This document shows positions 12,500 to 12,687 of a DNA stretch of 12,687 nucleotides, piece by piece. The position numbers were made by a program, and so were the translations under genes. Position 1 is the first letter of the stretch; every line of letters begins with the position of its first letter. Source of the stretch: Ruminococcaceae bacterium UBA1244 (GTDB lineage Bacteria; Bacillota; Clostridia; Oscillospirales; Acutalibacteraceae); assembly GCA_002308635.1 (NCBI GenBank), contig DBWG01000030.1:301-12987 (forward strand). The letters run 5' to 3'. The notes beneath the pieces are model-generated. The model made no database searches, was not told the origin of the DNA, and worked only from the letters and a program-made list of their open reading frames with translations.

Positions 12500-12687
12500 T
12501 ATAAAACTGTGGACGTGAGAAATATAGCCAAAGTGAACCTTTATGGTTCACGACGCGGACGCACCGGAAAAACTATCTGCGTTCTGAAATAGGGACCGGC
12601 AGCTTGCCGCCGGAGTCGTCTGATGCTGTCACGCACCGGCACAAAAAGCTATATAAAACTTTGGACGTGAGAAATATAGCCAAAGTG
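12500..12687 (+). repeat. Tandem direct repeat, 152-bp period (copy B and start of the next)
   Basis: A 36-bp segment at 12500-12535 recurs at 12652-12687 with one mismatch (G12509 versus T12661). Both begin TATAAAACT and end ATAGCCAAAGTG. The window ends inside the second copy. The first unit also shares spaced blocks with copy A at 8657-8770, so this is a dispersed as well as tandem family. Confidence 0.85.

Larger units (their letters stand above)
12196..12687. other. Non-coding right-hand region, rich in repeats and hairpins
   Basis: No credible gene. In order it holds a GTGTGGA heptad array (12200-12220), the operon terminator (12267-12293), a TTGAAAA-type array (12335-12369), an extended -10 promoter (12436-12444), a long hairpin (12452-12490), and a 152-bp-period direct repeat (from 12500 to the window end). 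A 66-codon frame on the complement at 12292-12492 has no family resemblance and runs through the repeats. Confidence 0.8.
12451..12687 (+). ncRNA. Candidate structured non-coding RNA, runs off the window
   Basis: A transcript from the extended -10 promoter would begin with a 15-bp hairpin: 12452-12467 with 12476-12490, one bulged G at 12459, loop AAAGAAGG. It would then run through the repeat unit: hairpin GTGAACC-TTTAT-GGTTCAC (12533-12551), helix GACGCGGA/TCTGCGTT (12552-12559 with 12576-12583, two G-U pairs), and hairpin CGGCA-GCT-TGCCG (12597-12609). A second unit starts at 12652. The G-U pairs favour plus-strand transcription. The 3' end is not in the window. It matches no RNA class I recognise; expression is unproven. 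Confidence 0.45.

Noticed and set aside
12500..12687. CRISPR array
   Set aside because: The 36-bp repeated block has a single spacing of 116 bp with structured, non-spacer-like sequence between, related copies lie elsewhere, and no cas genes are present.

Overview
This window is ordinary-looking chromosome from an anaerobic, low-to-mid GC Firmicute. The best guess is a Ruminococcus-like member of the Clostridia (Oscillospiraceae). The reasons are AGGAGG-type ribosome sites on nearly every gene, the tepA-ftsK/spoIIIE neighbourhood, a two-gene SufC/SufB-like (SMS-type) Fe-S system without SufS/SufU, and formate-tetrahydrofolate ligase. The genus is inference only.

Layout. Positions 1-8574 are read leftward. 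In order of transcription they hold sufC/smsC, sufB-like/smsB, a membrane-anchored SGNH hydrolase, a small PF06541-like membrane protein, tepA (ClpP-like protease), uppP (undecaprenyl-PP phosphatase), ftsK/spoIIIE, and the first 143 codons of htpG, which runs off the left edge. The sufC promoter (8611-8639) has a perfect -10 box. Gaps between the first three genes are small (1 nt overlap, then 11 nt). Two perfect stem-loops that cover a start codon or a ribosome site sit in front of the PF06541-like gene and tepA. Positions 8913-12195 are read rightward: fhs, tsaE, tsaB, rpiB. This is a tight operon with its own promoter (8808-8836) and an intrinsic terminator (12267-12293).

How the genes work together. 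The leftward set covers Fe-S cluster assembly, then envelope functions (lipid carrier recycling, membrane-associated proteolysis, DNA translocation at the septum) and protein folding. The rightward set covers one-carbon metabolism, the t6A tRNA modification subunits TsaE and TsaB, and a pentose-phosphate isomerase.

The most unusual content is non-coding. At the right edge, an extended -10 promoter (TG-N-TATAAT) is followed by a 15-bp hairpin. After that comes a unit that repeats directly with a 152-bp period and is cut by the window end. A diverged copy of this unit lies between the divergent sufC and fhs promoters. The two copies keep short conserved blocks at identical spacing, but the hairpin arms between them have changed sequence while staying complementary. 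That pattern suggests a structured RNA or RNA-like repeat family that I do not recognise. Separately, 7-bp-period microsatellites (GTGTGGA and TTGAAAA types) occur in four intergenic places, and two of them form a fold-back element between ftsK and htpG.
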